Assembly: GCA_947631655.1 (NCBI GenBank)
Contig: CANRME010000057.1
Span: forward strand, 1-8,135
DNA length: 8,135 bases
Source: an uncultured Bacilli bacterium
Lineage (GTDB): Bacteria > Bacillota_I > Bacilli_A > RF39 > UBA660
Reading direction: 5' to 3'
Every line of letters begins with the position of its first letter. The stretch's first letter is position 1. Made by a program: the position numbers and the translations under genes. Below, piece by piece: positions 6,361 through 8,135 of this stretch. The notes under the pieces were generated by a model. It ran no database searches. It was not told the DNA's origin and saw only the letters and a list, made by a program, of their open reading frames with translations.

Positions 6361-6492
6361 AAATAGATATTGAAAAGCGATGACGGGTGTGGAAAACCAA
6401 GAGCTATATTTTAAAGAGATTCATATTATGAATAAAGTAAGGTGGAACAGCGAAATTTTATCGCCCTTACAATACCCATAATATGTTTTTTT
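6361..6492 (+). promoter_or_regulatory. compact glycine-type T-box leader riboswitch
   Basis: T-box leaders bind uncharged tRNA and let transcription continue into aaRS genes. The T-box sequence AAGGTGGAACAGCG is at 6439-6452. The antiterminator is clear: helix A1 is GTAAGG (6437-6442) with CCTTAC (6465-6470), followed by a 7-nt bulge TGGAACA (6443-6449) and helix A2, GCGA (6450-6453) with TCGC (6461-6464). The bulge begins UGGA, complementary to a tRNA 3' end UCCA. A U discriminator is usual for bacterial tRNA-Gly, which fits the GlyRS gene downstream. A stem-III-like hairpin, ATTCAT/ATGAAT, is at 6419-6433. The stem I region (about 6361-6412) is unusually short. It contains a TGG-AAAA-CCA hairpin (6390-6399), and I find no GGN specifier codon on its 3' side. 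Stem I is therefore shortened, variant, or misread by me. Confidence 0.85.
6422..6492 (+). terminator. T-box-associated intrinsic terminator
   Basis: CATATTATG (6422-6430) is a perfect 9-nt complement of CATAATATG (6477-6485), which is followed directly by seven T residues (6486-6492). The 5' arm overlaps the stem-III-like hairpin at 6419-6433, so the two cannot form together. The loop encloses the antiterminator element. Confidence 0.65.
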
Positions 6493-6494
6493 AT

Positions 6495-6502
6495 AGGAGG
6501 AG
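6495..6502 (+). promoter_or_regulatory. ribosome binding site of GlyRS copy B
   Basis: AGGAGGAG lies 11 nt before ATG 6514, after the leader terminator. It fixes this start; an in-frame GTG at 6442 lies inside the T-box sequence and cannot be the true start. Confidence 0.8.
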
Positions 6503-6513
6503 AAAGTAAAGAA

Positions 6514-7881
6514 ATGAAAAAAGATTTAACAATGGAAGAATTGGTTAATATTTGTAAACAATATGGGTTTATATTTCAAGGTAGTGAAATATATGGAGGT
6601 TTAGCAAATACTTGGGATTATGGTCCTTTAGGAGCTAGGTTAAAAAATAATATCAAAGATTCATGGAGAAATTACTTTATAAGAAAAAGAAGAAATGCTT
6701 ATGAAATAGATGCTGATATTTTAATGAATCCTAAAGTTTGGGAAGCATCAGGTCATATAAGTTCGTTTTCTGATCCACTAGTTGATTGTAAGGAATGTAA
6801 AACAAGACATAGGGCAGATAACTTAATAGATGGTTTTAATCCCGATGCTCATGCTGATGGGATGAGTAAAAAACAAATGAATGAATATATAAAAAATCAT
6901 GAAATACCTTGTCCTAAATGTGGAAAATCTAATTTTACAGAAATAAGAGATTTTAATTTAATGTTTGAAACAAATCGTGGAGTAATCAAAGATGATAAAA
7001 GTATTGTTTATTTAAGACCAGAAAATGCTCAAGGAGAGTATGTAAATTATTTAAATGTTAAAAGAACAACTAGAAGTAATTTACCATTTGCTATAGGACA
7101 AATAGGGAAAGCTTTTAGAAATGAGATAACACCAGGTAACTTTACATTTAGAACAATAGAATTTGAACAAATGGAATATCAAGTTTTTTGCAAACCAGGA
7201 AATGATGAAGAACTATATGAATATTTTAAAGAATATGCTAAAAAATATTTTATGTCATTAGGGATACCTGAAGATAAATTAAGATATCATGATCATGAGA
7301 AATTAGCACACTATGCAAAGAAAGCATGTGATATAGAGTATTTATTTCCATTTGGATGGGGAGAAATAAATGGTACACATAATAGAACAGATTTTGATTT
7401 AACCCAACATCAAAAATTTTCGGGCGAATCAATGATGTATATAAGTCCAGATAACAATGAAAAATATATTCCATACATAATTGAATCAACAGTGGGAGCC
7501 GATAGATTAACATTAGCAATTTTGTTTAATTCTTATTGTAAGGAAGAATTAGAAAATGGTGATGTAAGAGAAGTTATGAAATTTAATCCAAAATTAGCAC
7601 CATATAAGGTTGCCATTTTACCTTTAATAAAAAAGGTCCATAGTCAAAAAGCTCAAGAGTTATTTGAATTATTAACTAATTATTTTGATGTTTCTTATGA
7701 TGATGCCGGTTCTATTGGAAAAAGATATAGAAGACAAGATATTTATGGAACACCATTTTGTATAACTGTCGATAATGATACTTTAGAAAAAAATACGGTA
7801 ACCATAAGAAATCGGGATACTATGAAACAAGAAACTATTAATATAGATGAGATAAAAAATTTCGTTGAAAATAATTTGTAA
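6514..7881 (+). CDS. glyQS: glycyl-tRNA synthetase, alpha2 type (copy B, T-box controlled)
   Basis: This 455-residue protein is a complete alpha2-type GlyRS and, judged by its own promoter, T-box and terminator, is probably the housekeeping gene. It has the same landmarks as copy A, two residues earlier. The zinc cysteines are C92, C95, C133 and C136; motif 2 arginine is R202, and motif 3 is ESTVGADR (324-331). The C-terminal anticodon-binding domain carries GKRYRR. It keeps the family-typical FSGES after the RTDFDL block and an RTTR segment, where copy A has FSRKK and RAMR. Its catalytic domain is almost the same as copy A at the DNA level, whereas the first residues and the last 150 or so differ clearly. 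Both copies show EST in motif 3 where I remember EPS in many GlyRS proteins. Expression should rise when uncharged tRNA-Gly accumulates. Confidence 0.95.
   Translation: MKKDLTMEELVNICKQYGFIFQGSEIYGGLANTWDYGPLGARLKNNIKDSWRNYFIRKRRNAYEIDADILMNPKVWEASGHISSFSDPLVDCKECKTRHRADNLIDGFNPDAHADGMSKKQMNEYIKNHEIPCPKCGKSNFTEIRDFNLMFETNRGVIKDDKSIVYLRPENAQGEYVNYLNVKRTTRSNLPFAIGQIGKAFRNEITPGNFTFRTIEFEQMEYQVFCKPGNDEELYEYFKEYAKKYFMSLGIPEDKLRYHDHEKLAHYAKKACDIEYLFPFGWGEINGTHNRTDFDLTQHQKFSGESMMYISPDNNEKYIPYIIESTVGADRLTLAILFNSYCKEELENGDVREVMKFNPKLAPYKVAILPLIKKVHSQKAQELFELLTNYFDVSYDDAGSIGKRYRRQDIYGTPFCITVDNDTLEKNTVTIRNRDTMKQETINIDEIKNFVENNL
6568..7422 (+). repeat. GlyRS catalytic-domain duplication, copy 2 of 2
   Basis: This is the partner of 2491-3345 in the same orientation, with no gaps. 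The perfect tract is 7201-7397. Direct copies about 4.1 kb apart could recombine and delete everything from the MccF-like gene to the T-box. Confidence 0.9.
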
Positions 7882-7898
7882 AAAATTAAATATGTTTT

Positions 7899-7928
7899 AA
7901 GATACTTCAATATGCAAGTATCTTTTTT
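7899..7928 (+). terminator. intrinsic terminator after GlyRS copy B
   Basis: A 9-bp stem, AAGATACTT (7899-7907) with AAGTATCTT (7916-7924), has an 8-nt loop and runs into T residues to 7928. It ends the T-box unit 17 nt after the stop codon. Confidence 0.88.
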
Positions 7929-7942
7929 AAAGTATAATAGTA

Positions 7943-7972
7943 TTGATAAATGTTTAGAACTAATAATATTAA
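7943..7972 (+). promoter_or_regulatory. possible weak promoter for the amidase remnant
   Basis: TTGATA (7943-7948, 5 of 6 to consensus) is followed after 18 nt by TATTAA (7967-7972, 4 of 6). In DNA this AT-rich such matches arise by chance, so this is only a candidate. TATAAT at 7933-7938 has no usable -35. Confidence 0.25.
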
Positions 7973-8033
7973 AATTTTTTCAAATATTTTCACCAAATAG
8001 GTAAATAAACATACTTTATATTAGGTGATAAAC

Positions 8034-8135
8034 ATGAATTATAAGGTTGTAATTGATCCTGGACATGGAGGTATCGGTTAAATCCAAAAATAGAAGAAAT
8101 GACTATTTTGGTAAGTAAATACAAGAGTTTAAGGT
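8034..8135 (+). pseudogene. broken N-acetylmuramoyl-L-alanine amidase (Amidase_3), 5' part, cut by window end
   Basis: ATG 8034 follows AGGTG (8023-8027) at a good distance and encodes MNYKVVIDPGHGGIG, then a TAA at 8079-8081. VVIDPGHGG is the hallmark N-terminal strand of Amidase_3 zinc amidases, where the His binds zinc. The enzyme cuts the amide between muramic acid and the stem peptide. After the stop, another forward frame (8075 onward) stays open to the window end and reads about LNPKIEEMTILVSKYKSLR. This loosely resembles the following Amidase_3 segment (acidic residue, then L-L-VSKY). The usual glycine-rich stretch between the two is missing, so a small deletion with a frame change is likely. 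A sequencing or assembly error is the alternative. The C-terminal part, with the other zinc ligands, lies outside the window. Confidence 0.6.

Noticed and set aside
6442..6513. N-terminal extension of GlyRS copy B starting at GTG 6442
   Set aside because: These codons lie in the T-box sequence and terminator. The strong ribosome site at 6495-6502 points to ATG 6514, which matches the family N-terminus.
7950..8000. 16-codon open frame in the spacer before the amidase
   Set aside because: It has no ribosome binding site and a low-complexity AT-rich composition; chance frames of this size are expected.
1..8135. tRNA genes, CRISPR arrays, insertion sequences or attachment sites
   Set aside because: I scanned for tRNA cloverleaf ends, regularly spaced repeats, transposase genes and terminal inverted repeats and found none. 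The only long repeat is the GlyRS duplication.

Overview
This window comes from a very AT-rich bacterium, by eye roughly a quarter G+C. It uses the standard bacterial code: TGA ends two genes, and tryptophans are TGG. T-box control of an aminoacyl-tRNA synthetase (aaRS), strong AGGAGG-type ribosome binding sites, an alpha2-type glycyl-tRNA synthetase and an Amidase_3 cell-wall hydrolase remnant all point to a low-GC member of the Bacillota. Plausible groups are uncultured Bacilli of the RF39 or Erysipelotrichales kind, but the sequence does not fix the taxon. Every gene is on the + strand.

Region 1 (1-6332) is one tight operon entering from the left edge. It holds seven genes: the 3' end of a RelA/SpoT-like gene that stops just after its TGS domain; a catalytic-core-only AsnRS/archaeal-AsnA-like protein; a divergent AlaRS-catalytic-domain-like protein; a complete glycyl-tRNA synthetase (copy A); an MccF-type S66 serine peptidase; an HD-domain phosphohydrolase; and a SAM-dependent methyltransferase. 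Gaps are 14, 13 and 18 nt, then a 4-nt overlap, an 8-nt gap and a 53-nt overlap. I see no promoter or terminator inside this run.

Region 2 (6333-7928) is a separate unit: an extended -10 promoter, a compact T-box leader with an intrinsic terminator, a second glycyl-tRNA synthetase (copy B), and a strong terminator. The start of copy B lies inside 6514-6516, downstream of the T-box; longer readings begin within the leader RNA. The T-box bulge begins UGGA, which fits a tRNA ending UCCA, as expected for tRNA-Gly. The two GlyRS genes are near-identical through the catalytic domain, including 197 nt without a mismatch, but differ clearly at both ends. This suggests recombination or gene conversion between them.

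Region 3 (7929-8135) is a short spacer followed by the broken start of an N-acetylmuramoyl-L-alanine amidase gene.

The operon is the interesting part. MccF is known to destroy aminoacyl-nucleotide inhibitors of aaRSs. Here it is co-transcribed with a second GlyRS, two aaRS-like enzymes that lack tRNA-binding parts, a truncated alarmone-synthetase-like gene, a phosphohydrolase and a methyltransferase. My working hypothesis is a pathway that makes, modifies or resists an aminoacyl- or peptidyl-nucleotide, with GlyRS as a possible target. This is inferred from gene content, and no part has been tested.
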